The notes beneath the pieces are model-generated. The model made no database searches. It was not told the origin of the DNA and saw only the letters and a program-made list of their open reading frames with translations. The position numbers and the translations under genes were made by a program. This document shows positions 1 through 8,704 of a DNA stretch of 64,000 nt, piece after piece (the first letter of the stretch is position 1; the number at the start of each line of letters is the position of its first letter). This stretch comes from Salinicola socius. GTDB lineage: Bacteria; Pseudomonadota; Gammaproteobacteria; Pseudomonadales; Halomonadaceae. The DNA is taken from the NCBI RefSeq assembly GCF_001937195.1, contig NZ_MSDO01000002.1, positions 186,001-250,000 on the forward strand, read 5' to 3'.

Positions 1-3000
1 GCGGCGTTGGCGGCCCCATCCAGCACCCGTAGGAATGAGCTGACGGTGCGCGTCGTGGTCGTGGCATCGGGTAGGGCCGGGTTCCTGGCGTATCCATCCT
101 CGATGCCCTGCACGATCTTGCCTGTATCGGACTCGCTGAGATCCAGCTTCTGACTCAGTTTCTCGCGATCACCCACCGGGGCCTCGTCGATGATCTGCTC
201 GATATTCTCGACGAACTTGAGGCCCTTGCCCTCGGTGAACGGGCTGCCGCCGGCGGTGTCCCTGCCCCAGATCTGCGGCAGTGTCTTGTCCAGACCCAGC
301 ATGGCGTTGACGTTGGTGCCTTTGACCTTGTCGACGATGTTGCTGCCGAGATTGACGAAGTGCTGACTGGCGCCCAGGAAGCTGATGAACTCCTTGGCGA
401 TCGCCATGCGCTCTTCCATGGTGTCGGCGAGCGAGCCGCCCTTGCCGGCCAGTTGATAGATGCCCGAAGCGAGCGAGATCAGCCCGCCGGTCGAGCCCAG
501 TGCGCCGTTGCTGTTCAGCGTGCCGATCAGCGACATCATGCCGCCGTTGGTCTGCTCGTTGAGCGCCTTGTAGACGCCGTTCTTCATCAGGCCGTCGATG
601 TCCGACTGGGTGATGGCGCCATTCTTCTGGAAGCGATCACCGAGCTCCTGCAGCGCCTTTCCGAAATTCTTCGCCGTCTGCTGATCGTTGAGATACTCGT
701 TGACGAACTTGTCGATCGACTCCGCCGTGCGTCGTGGAATATCGACACCGGCACGCTTGAGCGCCGTCAACACCATCTTGACCACGTCCTGTGTCGCGGT
801 CGCGGTGTTGGCATCGTTGATCCGATCGGGATTGGCGATCAGGTCGTCGAGATCGGTGATCATCGAATCGAGCTGCAGGCTCTGGGCGAATTCGGCCGCC
901 TTGTCGCTCTCTTCGGTCGCCGGGAACAGCGCCGAGAGCGCATTGTAGGTCCGCGAGATATCCTGCTCGGCGAGTTCCCCCTGGCCGCTTTCGCGCAGGT
1001 CGTTGATGTAGTCGATGTATTCCTCGCCAAACGCGGTCTCTTCCAGTCGCGAAGCGATGCCGTCCTTGTCGGCGACCTTGTCGATCGCGCCTTCCTGGGC
1101 CGCCATGTAATCCTTCTGCACGGCATCGGAGGCGAACAGTTCGCCGAGGCTGGCATCGAGTGCTTCGCCATCGATGATCGACGACAGATCATCGCCGGTA
1201 ACGTGATCGAGGCTCAGCCCCTCCGAGATATCGAGGCCGACCAGATCCAGGCCGTTGTCGAGTGCGCCCTGGGCGCGCAGGGCGCGGTAGAACTGGGCGC
1301 GCTCGTCGTTCTTGTCGATGCTGCCGTCCTCGATGCCCGCTTTCCAGTCGGCTACCAGGTTTTGCCAGGTCAGTTCGCTGACGGTGAGCTTGCGCGAGCT
1401 GTCGTCCGGGTCGGTTTCGCTGGTTTCCATCGACTGGATGTCGACATCGCTGAAGGCCGGCAGATCGTGATCGCGACGCGCCGTATCCAGCTCCGCGTTG
1501 TCGGACAGACGCTGGACGTTGGTCTCGCCGCCGTGCCTCGACCAGTAACCGTCGAAGACATTCTGGACCGCCTTGCCGTCGTCCCCGGCCGCGCTCCCGA
1601 TCCGAGCGCGCAGGTCATCGTTGACCTGGGCGGTGGCATCCTGGCGGGAGACACCGTCGCTCACCTTGCTGTCGATCAGATTCTGGTAGAGCTGCGACAG
1701 CGTTTCCGAGCTTTCAATGTGCAGAATCTGGCGCGTGTCGGTCAGCGTACTGCCCGCCAGGCCGGATGCCAGTGCGTTGAGGTTGTCCTCGTAACTGGGG
1801 TTGTCGGTCACGGTGCTTTCGGCGAGGAAGTCGTCGTAGGCTGCGTAGCCGGCATCGATGGCGTCGTCCTTGCCGCCGTGACGCTCCCAGTAGCCATTGA
1901 ACACATCGAGTCCGTCCTTGCTGCCCTTGTCGGCCCCTTCTTTATCGACATTGGCCAGGGCGTTGCCGGTACGATCGAAGAGATCTTCCTTGGCGTCGTC
2001 GATGGCGGCCTGGAGATCCGGGGCGTCACCGCGCTCGCGCTGCTGATCGAGCTGATAGCCGACCAGCTGGCGGAATTTGTCGCCGGCGTCGCCGGTCAGG
2101 GCGTGAACGGTACGATTGTCGATATCGATACCGTCTGCCATGTCGCTGGCCAGCGAATTCAGGGTGTCGTCGTAGGCGATGTCGGCTTCGTCGCGGTTGG
2201 CCAGATAGCTCTCCTCGGCCAGCTTCTCGGTGTCTTCTTCGCCACCGTGACGTTTGAAGTAACCGTCGAAGACATTGGCGACGTCGCCACCGCCGACGCT
2301 GTCGATGCGCGAGCGTAGATCGTCGTTGACGTGATCCGTCGCTTCCTGGGGATCGTCGCCCTGATCGATCCGGTTCTGGATCAGATTCTTGTAAAGCTGG
2401 GAGAGCGTTTCCGAGCTTTCAATGTGCAGGATCTGGCGCGTGTCGGTCAGCGTACTGCCCGCCAGGCCGGATGCCAGCGCGTTGAGATTGTCTTCGTAGT
2501 CGACGTTGTCGGTCAGCGTGGTCTCTGCCAGAAAGCCGTCGTAGGCGTCATAACCGGCGTCGATCGCGGCATCCTGCCCACCATGACGCTTCCAGTAACC
2601 CTCGAAGACATCGAGACCCTTGTCGGCATCGCGGCCGTCATTCGTCAGCGCGTTACCGATACGATCGAACAGGGCGTCCTTGGCCTTGTCGATGGCGGCA
2701 CCCAGATCCGGTCCATCGCCTCGCTCGCGTTGGGCATTCAATTCGGCCGAGACGAGACGCTGGAACCGGCTGGCAGCCTCCCCCGTCAGCGGTCTCACGG
2801 TGCGCGTATCGGTATCGATCCCGCCGGCCATCGACACCGCCAGCTCGTTGAGTGCGTTCTCGTAGTCTTCGCTACCGGGCAGCAGCGGATCCTTGTTGCC
2901 GCCGTTGCTGGTGCTCTCGGCCAGACGGGTGGCGATACCCAGCGCGGAGGAGAAGGCGGTGCCGAAGCGAGACGACGGTGAATGCTGCTCGAGAGTGTCT

Positions 3001-3020
3001 GCGTCCTGACCAATGCGCAT
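1..3020 (-). CDS. Large repeat-containing T3SS protein, candidate HrpF/NolX/PopF-type translocator (partial, C-terminus beyond left edge)
   Basis: An uninterrupted minus-strand reading frame runs from an ATG at 3018-3020 to the left edge, at least 1006 residues. A strong AAGGAG ribosome site lies just upstream of the ATG. The N-terminal part carries four related units of about 113-123 residues, each with an RHGG motif. The later part is repeat-free and has a glycine-rich, mildly hydrophobic stretch (GGLISLASGIYQLAGKGG) followed by a region resembling, from memory, the C-terminal domain of NolX/HrpF. That family acts as pore-forming translocators of plant-type and rhizobial T3SS, is usually 600-800 aa, and HrpF has N-terminal repeats. 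The gene directly follows sctT, which fits a secreted substrate. It could instead be a large effector. Family assignment is inference; gene reality is near certain. Confidence 0.75.
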   Translation of the reverse strand, partial: MRIGQDADTLEQHSPSSRFGTAFSSALGIATRLAESTSNGGNKDPLLPGSEDYENALNELAVSMAGGIDTDTRTVRPLTGEAASRFQRLVSAELNAQRERGDGPDLGAAIDKAKDALFDRIGNALTNDGRDADKGLDVFEGYWKRHGGQDAAIDAGYDAYDGFLAETTLTDNVDYEDNLNALASGLAGSTLTDTRQILHIESSETLSQLYKNLIQNRIDQGDDPQEATDHVNDDLRSRIDSVGGGDVANVFDGYFKRHGGEEDTEKLAEESYLANRDEADIAYDDTLNSLASDMADGIDIDNRTVHALTGDAGDKFRQLVGYQLDQQRERGDAPDLQAAIDDAKEDLFDRTGNALANVDKEGADKGSKDGLDVFNGYWERHGGKDDAIDAGYAAYDDFLAESTVTDNPSYEDNLNALASGLAGSTLTDTRQILHIESSETLSQLYQNLIDSKVSDGVSRQDATAQVNDDLRARIGSAAGDDGKAVQNVFDGYWSRHGGETNVQRLSDNAELDTARRDHDLPAFSDVDIQSMETSETDPDDSSRKLTVSELTWQNLVADWKAGIEDGSIDKNDERAQFYRALRAQGALDNGLDLVGLDISEGLSLDHVTGDDLSSIIDGEALDASLGELFASDAVQKDYMAAQEGAIDKVADKDGIASRLEETAFGEEYIDYINDLRESGQGELAEQDISRTYNALSALFPATEESDKAAEFAQSLQLDSMITDLDDLIANPDRINDANTATATQDVVKMVLTALKRAGVDIPRRTAESIDKFVNEYLNDQQTAKNFGKALQELGDRFQKNGAITQSDIDGLMKNGVYKALNEQTNGGMMSLIGTLNSNGALGSTGGLISLASGIYQLAGKGGSLADTMEERMAIAKEFISFLGASQHFVNLGSNIVDKVKGTNVNAMLGLDKTLPQIWGRDTAGGSPFTEGKGLKFVENIEQIIDEAPVGDREKLSQKLDLSESDTGKIVQGIEDGYARNPALPDATTTTRTVSSFLRVLDGAANA
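1529..2590 (-). repeat. Four-unit internal repeat in the candidate translocator, arranged A-B-A-B
   Basis: RHGG-encoding motifs occur near 2585, 2247, 1878 and 1536, giving unit spacings of about 338, 369 and 342 bp. Units one apart are diverged, but units two apart are close. The segments beginning at 1701 and 2406 are offset by 705 bp and share about 80 bp with only two mismatches. This means the A-B pair was duplicated, or homogenised by gene conversion, fairly recently. Confidence 0.85.
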
Positions 3021-3157
3021 GGCTTTCTCCTTCCGACCGGGTTCGAGGATGGAAGGCCAGTGTGGAAAGCGGGTATGACGACCCGATGGCAACTTGGCAA
3101 CGCCGTGTAACTCTGTGTGTGGATTCGATGCTCGCAGGGCCGGGGCGTGATCCGCCA

Positions 3158-3976
3158 TCAGCGCATCGCACCCAGAATGGCTTCGAGTCGATCCATGTTG
3201 AGGCTGACGACGTCCAGCTGATCGATCATCAACGGGATCAGGAAGACCACGTAGATCAGCATCAGGAAGGCGAACAGCAGGTTCTTGATCGGCAGCGACA
3301 GGTCGAAGGCGTGAAGGTTCGGCGCCATCCTGGCGACGTAGGCCAGCATCAGATCGGCGATCAGCAGTGCGATGACGAGAGGAGCGATCATCAGCACGCC
3401 GATCTGCATCACCTGGTCGAGCAGACCGAGCACGGCCAGGGCGGAGGTTTGCGACAACAGCGGGACGAATTCCACGGCCGGCCACAGCGCGTAGCTACGA
3501 TAGAACCCGTCGAGCAGCAGCATGAAGCCACCGGTCATGAAGAACAGTGCCAGCAGCGTGATCGTCATCAATGTCGAGGTCACCCCGGACTCGGTGGCCC
3601 CCATCGGGTCGACGATCTGGGCCATGGTCGAGCCGCGTTGCAGATCGATCAGTTCTCCGGCGACCTCGGCGGCCCAGAATGGCACACCGAAGACCAGCCC
3701 GATCGCCACGCCGATCAGCAGCTCCTTGATCACCATGCCAGCGACGGTGACGGAGGAGAGCGACTCCGCGTTCACCATGGCATCGAAGAGCGGCACGATC
3801 AGTGGAATCGAGATCGTCACTGCCACGGCGGAACGGATCATGCCGGTCAGCCCCAGACGATTGAAAGCTGGCGTCACCAGTACCATGCCCAGCGCCCGCG
3901 CCACGCCGATGGCCGCCGCCGCGATCATTGGATAGGCGAACTGGGTCAGGAACTGGGCAAAATCGTCGTAATTCAT
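3158..3976 (-). CDS. sctT: T3SS export apparatus protein SctT (RhcT/YscT/FliR family)
   Basis: The 272-aa hydrophobic protein is a core subunit of the inner-membrane export gate, where SctR, SctS and SctT form the pseudo-helical export pore. About six membrane segments are visible, with the family's conserved EVAGELIDLQRG stretch near the middle and a long hydrophobic C-terminal segment before a short charged tail. Length matches the family (about 260-275 aa). It is the last export-gate gene of operon A and lies after sctS across a 76-bp gap, unlike the overlapping genes upstream. SctU, which normally follows SctT, is not found here. Confidence 0.95.
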   Translation of the reverse strand: MNYDDFAQFLTQFAYPMIAAAAIGVARALGMVLVTPAFNRLGLTGMIRSAVAVTISIPLIVPLFDAMVNAESLSSVTVAGMVIKELLIGVAIGLVFGVPFWAAEVAGELIDLQRGSTMAQIVDPMGATESGVTSTLMTITLLALFFMTGGFMLLLDGFYRSYALWPAVEFVPLLSQTSALAVLGLLDQVMQIGVLMIAPLVIALLIADLMLAYVARMAPNLHAFDLSLPIKNLLFAFLMLIYVVFLIPLMIDQLDVVSLNMDRLEAILGAMR

Positions 3977-4013
3977 AAGGGTCGTTCACAGGGCGTCTGG
4001 TACAAGGCGCTAT

Positions 4014-4044
4014 TTGAAAACCGGCGAGCGCAGCGAGTTTTCAA
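4014..4044 (-). repeat. Inverted repeat between sctS and sctT
   Basis: TTGAAAAC (4014-4021) and GTTTTCAA (4037-4044) form a perfect 8-bp inverted repeat. The 15-nt loop contains GCGAGCGCAGCGAG, itself nearly palindromic and similar in style to dispersed palindromic elements. It sits in the only sizeable gap inside the sctI-sctT run, so it could be a REP-like unit or an mRNA hairpin that lowers sctT expression. No T-tract follows, so it is a poor terminator. Confidence 0.5.
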
Positions 4045-4052
4045 GGAGAGAC

Positions 4053-4322
4053 TCAGCGCGACCAGGCGGCAAAATTGTCCAACACCTGATCGGTAATATT
4101 GACGATCTGCCCGGCCAGCAGCGGCCCTGAGACGATCAGCACCAGCAGCACCGCCACCAGCTTGACCGCCTGGGGCAGGGTCTGGTCCTGAATCTGGGTC
4201 AGCGCCTGCAGCAGGCCGACCCCGAATCCGACGGCGATCGCCACCAGCAGCGCGGGCGCCGATACCAGCAGCACCGTCCATAGCGCGTTCTTCATCAACG
4301 AGAGGAAGATGTCGTCCGTCAT
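4053..4322 (-). CDS. sctS: T3SS export apparatus protein SctS (RhcS/YscS/FliQ family)
   Basis: The 89-aa protein has two transmembrane helices (about residues 14-38 and 52-75), the standard FliQ/SctS hairpin, with the family motif LLQALTQIQDQTLP between them. SctS packs with SctR and SctT to form the export gate in the inner membrane. The start ATG lies one base after the sctR stop, and a GGAGG site sits inside the end of sctR, so the two genes are translationally coupled. Confidence 0.96.
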   Translation of the reverse strand: MTDDIFLSLMKNALWTVLLVSAPALLVAIAVGFGVGLLQALTQIQDQTLPQAVKLVAVLLVLIVSGPLLAGQIVNITDQVLDNFAAWSR

Positions 4323-4323
4323 C

Positions 4324-4983
4324 CTAGCCGCCTCCGTAACTCAGAATCAGGCCGTGCATCAGTCGTGACCAGCCATCCACGGCCACGAACAGGAAGATCT
4401 TCAACGGGATCGAGATCAGCGTCGGCGACACCATCATCATGCCCATCGCCATCAGCACGTTGGAAACGATCAGGTCGATGATCAGAAACGGAATATAGAG
4501 CAGGAAGCCGATCTCGAAGGCACGGGTCAGCTCGGAGCTGACGAAGGCCGGGATCAGCACGATCAGATCGTCGCTCTGCAGGTCCTCGCGCGCCTCGTCC
4601 GACCACAGCGTGCGAGTGGCATCGATGAAAAAAGCGCGCTCGTGCTCGCTGGCGTAGCGCGACAGATACGCCTGCAGCGGCCCGCGTATCGCCTCGCCGG
4701 CCTGCTTGATCTCCTCGACGCTGGCCAGCCCCGCCGAGCGCTGTTCGAATTCATGCGCCATCTCGCCCACCAGCGGCGTGGTGATATAGACGGTGAGAAT
4801 CAACGCGATGCCATAGAGCACGAGATTGGGGGGTGTCTGCTGAACGCCGAGGGCGTTGCGGATCAGGAACAGCACCACCGATATCTTGAGAAAGCCCGTC
4901 ATCGTGACCACCGCCAGCGGTACCAGGCCGATGGTGGCGACCACGATGATGATCGCGATCAGGTTGGGCTGGAACTCAGTCAT
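4324..4983 (-). CDS. sctR: T3SS export apparatus protein SctR (RhcR/YscR/FliP family)
   Basis: The 219-aa protein starts at MTEFQPN. The frame is open further upstream, but that part is only the antisense frame of sctQ, and this start gives the normal family length. Features seen are an N-terminal hydrophobic segment, the conserved TGFLKISVVLFLIRNALGVQ region, a central soluble part, and the conserved C-terminal FEIGFLLYIPFLIIDLIVSN and GMMMVSP motifs. It is the main subunit of the export gate (five copies in known structures). The start overlaps the end of sctQ by 8 bp, indicating coupled translation. Confidence 0.97.
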   Translation of the reverse strand: MTEFQPNLIAIIIVVATIGLVPLAVVTMTGFLKISVVLFLIRNALGVQQTPPNLVLYGIALILTVYITTPLVGEMAHEFEQRSAGLASVEEIKQAGEAIRGPLQAYLSRYASEHERAFFIDATRTLWSDEAREDLQSDDLIVLIPAFVSSELTRAFEIGFLLYIPFLIIDLIVSNVLMAMGMMMVSPTLISIPLKIFLFVAVDGWSRLMHGLILSYGGG

Positions 4984-6259
4984 CCCCGGCGCGTCCTTCC
5001 CCGAGCGCGAGCCTCTCGATCTGTACACCGATGGCATCGCCGATCGCGACCAGACGTCCACGCCCCATCGTCCGGCCGTTGACGACAAGGTCGACAGCCT
5101 GATCGGGGCGACGCTGAAGCGGCAGTACGCTGCCTTCGCCGAGCTGGCGAAGTTCGCCGAGAGACATCTCCAGGCGACCCAGCTCACAGGTCAGCCGCAC
5201 CGGCAGATCGTTCACGCCAGCACCATTGATGTCAGCACCGTTCATGTCAGCACCGTTGACGTTGGAACCGATCGCCGTCTCGTTCTTGAGGCTCGAGTCA
5301 TTCCGATCCCGGTCGGCGAGTGTCGTCTTGTCCACACCCGGTTCGGGTGGGGCGGTTGAGGTTTCGTTATCCACAGTGTCTTCGTCCTCATGGGTTGCCG
5401 TGACGTCGGGAGTCTCAATGGCGCGCGCTTCGCGTGGGGCGCTCGGGACCGGGCGGGGAGTCATCCGCTGCAGCGGCTCGCTCAGGCGCAGTCCGGTTTC
5501 GTGGAAACGAATGCGGCAACCGAATCGATCGGCCAGGTTCAAGCGTGCCTCATCGGCCGCCGCGGCCTCGAGCATGACCATGTCGCCGGGGCGCAGGCTG
5601 CGCCATTCGCCCAGCGTCAGCGTCTGTTCGCCAGTCTCGACCCGCAGGGTGGCAACGACGGCATTGGCCGGGGCTGGCTCGGCCACGAAAGCGCGATCGA
5701 ATAGCGGCAGCAGCATCTCGGCGGCGGAAAGCGGCAGATCGAGCGCCAGCGGGTGGGACTCATCACCGAGTTGGAAGACGACGCTGACGCGCATCGTGGG
5801 TTCCGACAGCACCGGTGGCGAGGGCGCCAGACGGATATCGGCGCCCAGCGTCGCTTCCAGTGGCTCCAGCCACTCGAGCCAGACCACTTCGAGCCACATC
5901 GCGGCCAGCTCGGGATCGACCTCGTCCAGGGTGCGCCGCCGGTCGGGATGCTGGCCGAGCCGATCGAAAGCACGAGCGCTACCGCTCAGTACCACCGACG
6001 TCTTACCCACCCGGATGGCGATCTTGCACGCCTCGGGGATATCCGCCGTGTCCGGCAGCAGGTGCAGGCTGGCGGCGCGGCCGTACCAGTCGAACGCGAG
6101 CGGCCGACGCGCCACGTGCAAGGCATTGTGCAGTGCCAGCCGGGCGGGATCGATCGACGGCAGGTCCGAGAGCGAAAGCGGTGCCGAGCGCGAGGATAGC
6201 CAATGGCCTGCAGGAGCAAGGTCGGAAGTGGAAGGGTCCGAAGCGAAGTCGATCGTCAT
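4976..6259 (-). CDS. sctQ: T3SS cytoplasmic ring (C-ring/sorting platform) protein SctQ
   Basis: The 427-aa protein has a C-terminal SpoA (FliN/FliM-like) domain, from about residue 345: LPVRLTCELGRLEMSLGELRQL through a VDLVVNGRTMGRG strand. A further SpoA-like region lies near residues 200-270 and a variable N-terminal domain precedes it. SctQ with SctK and SctL forms the sorting platform beneath the needle base. A low-complexity linker at about 325-345 repeats the NGAD motif and is encoded by a 15-bp tandem repeat. In related systems the C-terminal SpoA domain is also made from an internal start. An ATG lies in that linker, but I cannot show it is used. The gene overlaps sctO by 4 bp and sctR by 8 bp. 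Confidence 0.9.
   Translation of the reverse strand: MTIDFASDPSTSDLAPAGHWLSSRSAPLSLSDLPSIDPARLALHNALHVARRPLAFDWYGRAASLHLLPDTADIPEACKIAIRVGKTSVVLSGSARAFDRLGQHPDRRRTLDEVDPELAAMWLEVVWLEWLEPLEATLGADIRLAPSPPVLSEPTMRVSVVFQLGDESHPLALDLPLSAAEMLLPLFDRAFVAEPAPANAVVATLRVETGEQTLTLGEWRSLRPGDMVMLEAAAADEARLNLADRFGCRIRFHETGLRLSEPLQRMTPRPVPSAPREARAIETPDVTATHEDEDTVDNETSTAPPEPGVDKTTLADRDRNDSSLKNETAIGSNVNGADMNGADINGAGVNDLPVRLTCELGRLEMSLGELRQLGEGSVLPLQRRPDQAVDLVVNGRTMGRGRLVAIGDAIGVQIERLALGEGRAGDD
5217..5265 (-). repeat. 15-bp tandem repeat inside sctQ
   Basis: Three copies of a 15-bp unit occupy 5221-5235, 5236-5250 and 5251-5265, with a decayed fourth edge. They encode NGAD-type pentapeptides in the linker before the last SpoA domain. 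Multiples of three keep the frame, so copy number can change linker length without breaking the gene. Confidence 0.8.
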
Positions 6260-6738
6260 CTCCGGTCTCCTCGGCCCGGCGACATCTCTTCCATCTCCAG
6301 TTCCGCCAGGCGCTCGGCATCGACGATCCGAGCGTGATGACGGTCGTCCCCCAGTCGCTCCAGCGCTTGCTGAGCGCGCCGACGACGTGCCCAGTCGGCA
6401 GCCAGGCCGTCACGTTCCTGTTCGGCGGCGCGAAGGGTCTGTGCCTGGGTCCGGCGCTGCCGAATCAGCGATTCGCGATGCTCGGCGTCATCGGCCAGCG
6501 TCTGTTGCCACTCGGCCAGGGCGTTGGCATCGAGCGGCTGGTGCTGGCCGGCCTCGAAGTGGGTCTGTTCCCGTTGAGTGGATGTGCGCTGGTGTTCGAT
6601 CAGAGATGCTTCCAGCCTCTGGCGTTGTGCGGCAAGGTCGTGGCAGTGACGCTGACCCGCCGCCAGTGCCTCCTCGGCCAGACGCGTGCGCTGGCGCCGC
6701 AGTCGAATCAGACGCTCGAGCTGATGCGACGAGGTCAT
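6256..6738 (-). CDS. sctO: T3SS stalk protein SctO (YscO/Y4yJ/FliJ-like)
   Basis: The 160-aa protein is almost entirely charged coiled coil, rich in R, E, Q and A with heptad spacing and no membrane segment. It lies between the ATPase gene sctN and sctQ, the position of SctO/FliJ-like stalk proteins that link the ATPase to SctV. Sequence alone would not identify it, because this family is very divergent; size, coiled coil and gene order do. It overlaps sctN and sctQ by 4 bp at each end. Confidence 0.82.
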   Translation of the reverse strand: MTSSHQLERLIRLRRQRTRLAEEALAAGQRHCHDLAAQRQRLEASLIEHQRTSTQREQTHFEAGQHQPLDANALAEWQQTLADDAEHRESLIRQRRTQAQTLRAAEQERDGLAADWARRRRAQQALERLGDDRHHARIVDAERLAELEMEEMSPGRGDRR

Positions 6739-8120
6739 TGGGCGAGCTCCTTCAACCGCTTGAGTGTCTCCGCAAAATCGCTGTGGTCGTCCCGGGGCTG
6801 GCGCAGGAAGGCATCGATGGCGGCGTGTTTGTGAATCGCCTCATCGGTAGCCTTGTCGCTGCCCTCGCGGTATTCGCCCACCTGCAGAAGCAGTTCGACA
6901 TCGCGATAGCGTGCCATCAGATCACGAATCTTCGCGGCATCGCGGCGGTGCGCCTCATCGGCGACGCTCTCCATCAGGCGGCTGCGGCTGGCCAGTACGT
7001 CGATTGCCGGAAAGTGATCGCGGCGGGCGAGTTCGGCGCTCAATACGATATGGCCGTCGAGAATGGCGCGGGTCTCCTCGGCCACCGGGTCCAGCGTACC
7101 GTCGCCTTCGGTCAGCACCGTGTAGATCGCGGTGATGGTCCCGCCGGCGACACCACCGGGGCCGGCACGCTCGAGCAGGCGTGGCAGGGCGGCGAACAGC
7201 GACGGTGGGTAGCCGCGCCGGGTCGGCGGTTCGCCGGCAGCCAGACCGATCTCGCGCTGGGCGCGGGCAAAACGGGTGAGGCTGTCGACCAGCAGCAGCA
7301 CGTCGCGACCCTGATCGCGGAAGTACTCCGCCACGCTGGTGGCGACCAGCGCGGCGCGGGCGCGTTCGATCGCCGGCCGGTCCGAGGTCGAGACGACGCA
7401 CACCGTGCGGCTTCGGGCTTCGGCATCCAGCTGCACGTCGAGCAGTTCCCGGACTTCGCGCCCGCGCTCGCCGACGAGGCCGAGCACCACCACTTCCGCG
7501 CTGCTGCCTTTGACGATCGCCGAGAGCAGCGAGGATTTGCCCACTCCGGGCTCGCCGAACAGACCCACGCGCTGGCCTTTGGCGACGGTATTGAATGCAT
7601 CGATGGCGCGCACGCCCAGCGCCAGTGGATGTTCGATCAACTGGCGGCTCAACGGAGCCGGCGGCTCGGCATGCACCGGATATTCGCGCAGGGACGCAGC
7701 GCAAGCGCCGGCGGGTTGTGTAGGGCCAGCGGGTGTCGCTGCGTCGTCCAGCCACTCGCCCAGCGGGCTGATGACACGTCCGAGCAGGGCTTCGCCAACG
7801 CCCACGCCTTGAGCGCGGCCGGTGGCGATCACTTCGCTGCGGGTCGACAGGCCCTGCAGCTCGCCGATCGGCGACAGCACGGCATCCTCTTCCTCGAATC
7901 CGATCACTTCGGCAGCGATACGGCGGCCGCTGACAGGATCGCGGAGATAGCAGAGCTCGCCGATGCTCACGCCTTCGATACTGGCATGGATCAGCAGGCC
8001 CCGAATCCGGCGGACCCGGCCGTTGACCTGACGGGTTTCGGCGTGGGTGAGACGCGCACCGAGTTTCGGCAGCAGCCCCTCGAGTGTCGACAGCACGTCG
8101 TCAGGGGGTTCCATGCTCAT
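6735..8120 (-). CDS. sctN: T3SS ATPase SctN (RhcN/YscN/FliI family)
   Basis: The 461-aa ATPase energises chaperone release and unfolding of substrates at the cytoplasmic face. The Walker A motif GEPGVGKS is at about residues 189-196. The conserved LGLVGERGREV and LLLVDSLTRFARAQREIGL (Walker B region) follow, then the RRGYPPSLF segment of this family. The ATG at 8120 overlaps the sctL stop in an ATGA arrangement and gives normal length. A longer frame upstream exists but lies in sctL. Confidence 0.97.
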   Translation of the reverse strand: MSMEPPDDVLSTLEGLLPKLGARLTHAETRQVNGRVRRIRGLLIHASIEGVSIGELCYLRDPVSGRRIAAEVIGFEEEDAVLSPIGELQGLSTRSEVIATGRAQGVGVGEALLGRVISPLGEWLDDAATPAGPTQPAGACAASLREYPVHAEPPAPLSRQLIEHPLALGVRAIDAFNTVAKGQRVGLFGEPGVGKSSLLSAIVKGSSAEVVVLGLVGERGREVRELLDVQLDAEARSRTVCVVSTSDRPAIERARAALVATSVAEYFRDQGRDVLLLVDSLTRFARAQREIGLAAGEPPTRRGYPPSLFAALPRLLERAGPGGVAGGTITAIYTVLTEGDGTLDPVAEETRAILDGHIVLSAELARRDHFPAIDVLASRSRLMESVADEAHRRDAAKIRDLMARYRDVELLLQVGEYREGSDKATDEAIHKHAAIDAFLRQPRDDHSDFAETLKRLKELAQ

Positions 8121-8704
8121 GCCGGCTCCTGATCGCGCGACAGCGCCTGATGGAGGGCTTCCAACTGCGAGTCCACGCCGATATCCATCACCGCGATCGG
8201 GCTGACCAACAGGCACTGACTGGGTCCGAGCTGGGCATCCGCCTCGACCTGATAGTCGATCGCCGCCGGTGGCCGGTCGGCAAGCAGTGCGGCTACGCGG
8301 GTTTCCAGTGCCGGCGCGACCCGAATACGGAGACGGTGCTCGTGGCGCCATTCGCTCAAGGCGTGGCGCACGCAGCGGGCCAGCAGCTCGGCTTCATCGA
8401 ATTCGCCGAGGAGCCGGCGAACCAGATTCAGCGACAGTTCGGTCAGGGCCGGCTCGAGACTCCCCAGATAACGTGCGACGTCGCCCTGGGTCGTCGCCAG
8501 CAGCGCCGCGGCCTTGATTTCCCCATCGCGGCGACCCGCCTCGAAGCCTGCGGCGTAGGCGTCTTCCTGCGCTTTCTGAACGGTCTCTGTCTGCCTGGCC
8601 GCCTGCTGACGAGCCTGTTCGAGAAAGGCGTAGCCATCGATCCAGGCCTGCGCTTCTTCGGCGCGGAGAATGATCTTGCCGGGGCGGGGTGGAAGCGACT
8701 TCAT
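8117..8704 (-). CDS. sctL: T3SS ATPase regulator SctL (NolV/YscL/FliH family)
   Basis: The 195-aa soluble protein has an N-terminal segment, a coiled-coil region rich in A, Q and E (about 25-75, including AYAAGFEAGRRDG) and a compact C-terminal domain, as in FliH/YscL. It forms the spokes that connect the ATPase to the SctQ pods. The genes on both sides overlap it by 4 bp (sctK upstream, sctN downstream), so stoichiometric translation is likely. The order K-L-N is that of the rhizobial nolU-nolV-rhcN set. Confidence 0.9.
   Translation of the reverse strand: MKSLPPRPGKIILRAEEAQAWIDGYAFLEQARQQAARQTETVQKAQEDAYAAGFEAGRRDGEIKAAALLATTQGDVARYLGSLEPALTELSLNLVRRLLGEFDEAELLARCVRHALSEWRHEHRLRIRVAPALETRVAALLADRPPAAIDYQVEADAQLGPSQCLLVSPIAVMDIGVDSQLEALHQALSRDQEPA

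Noticed and set aside
360-2318. Long plus-strand open frame (652 codons)
   Set aside because: It is the antisense shadow of the minus-strand translocator gene, which has a ribosome site, internal protein repeats and natural codon use; the plus-strand product is unlike any protein family.
5226-8132. Very long plus-strand frame opposite sctQ, sctO and sctN
   Set aside because: It overlaps three clearly recognised T3SS genes on the other strand and encodes Ser/Arg/Gly-rich noise typical of GC-rich antisense frames.
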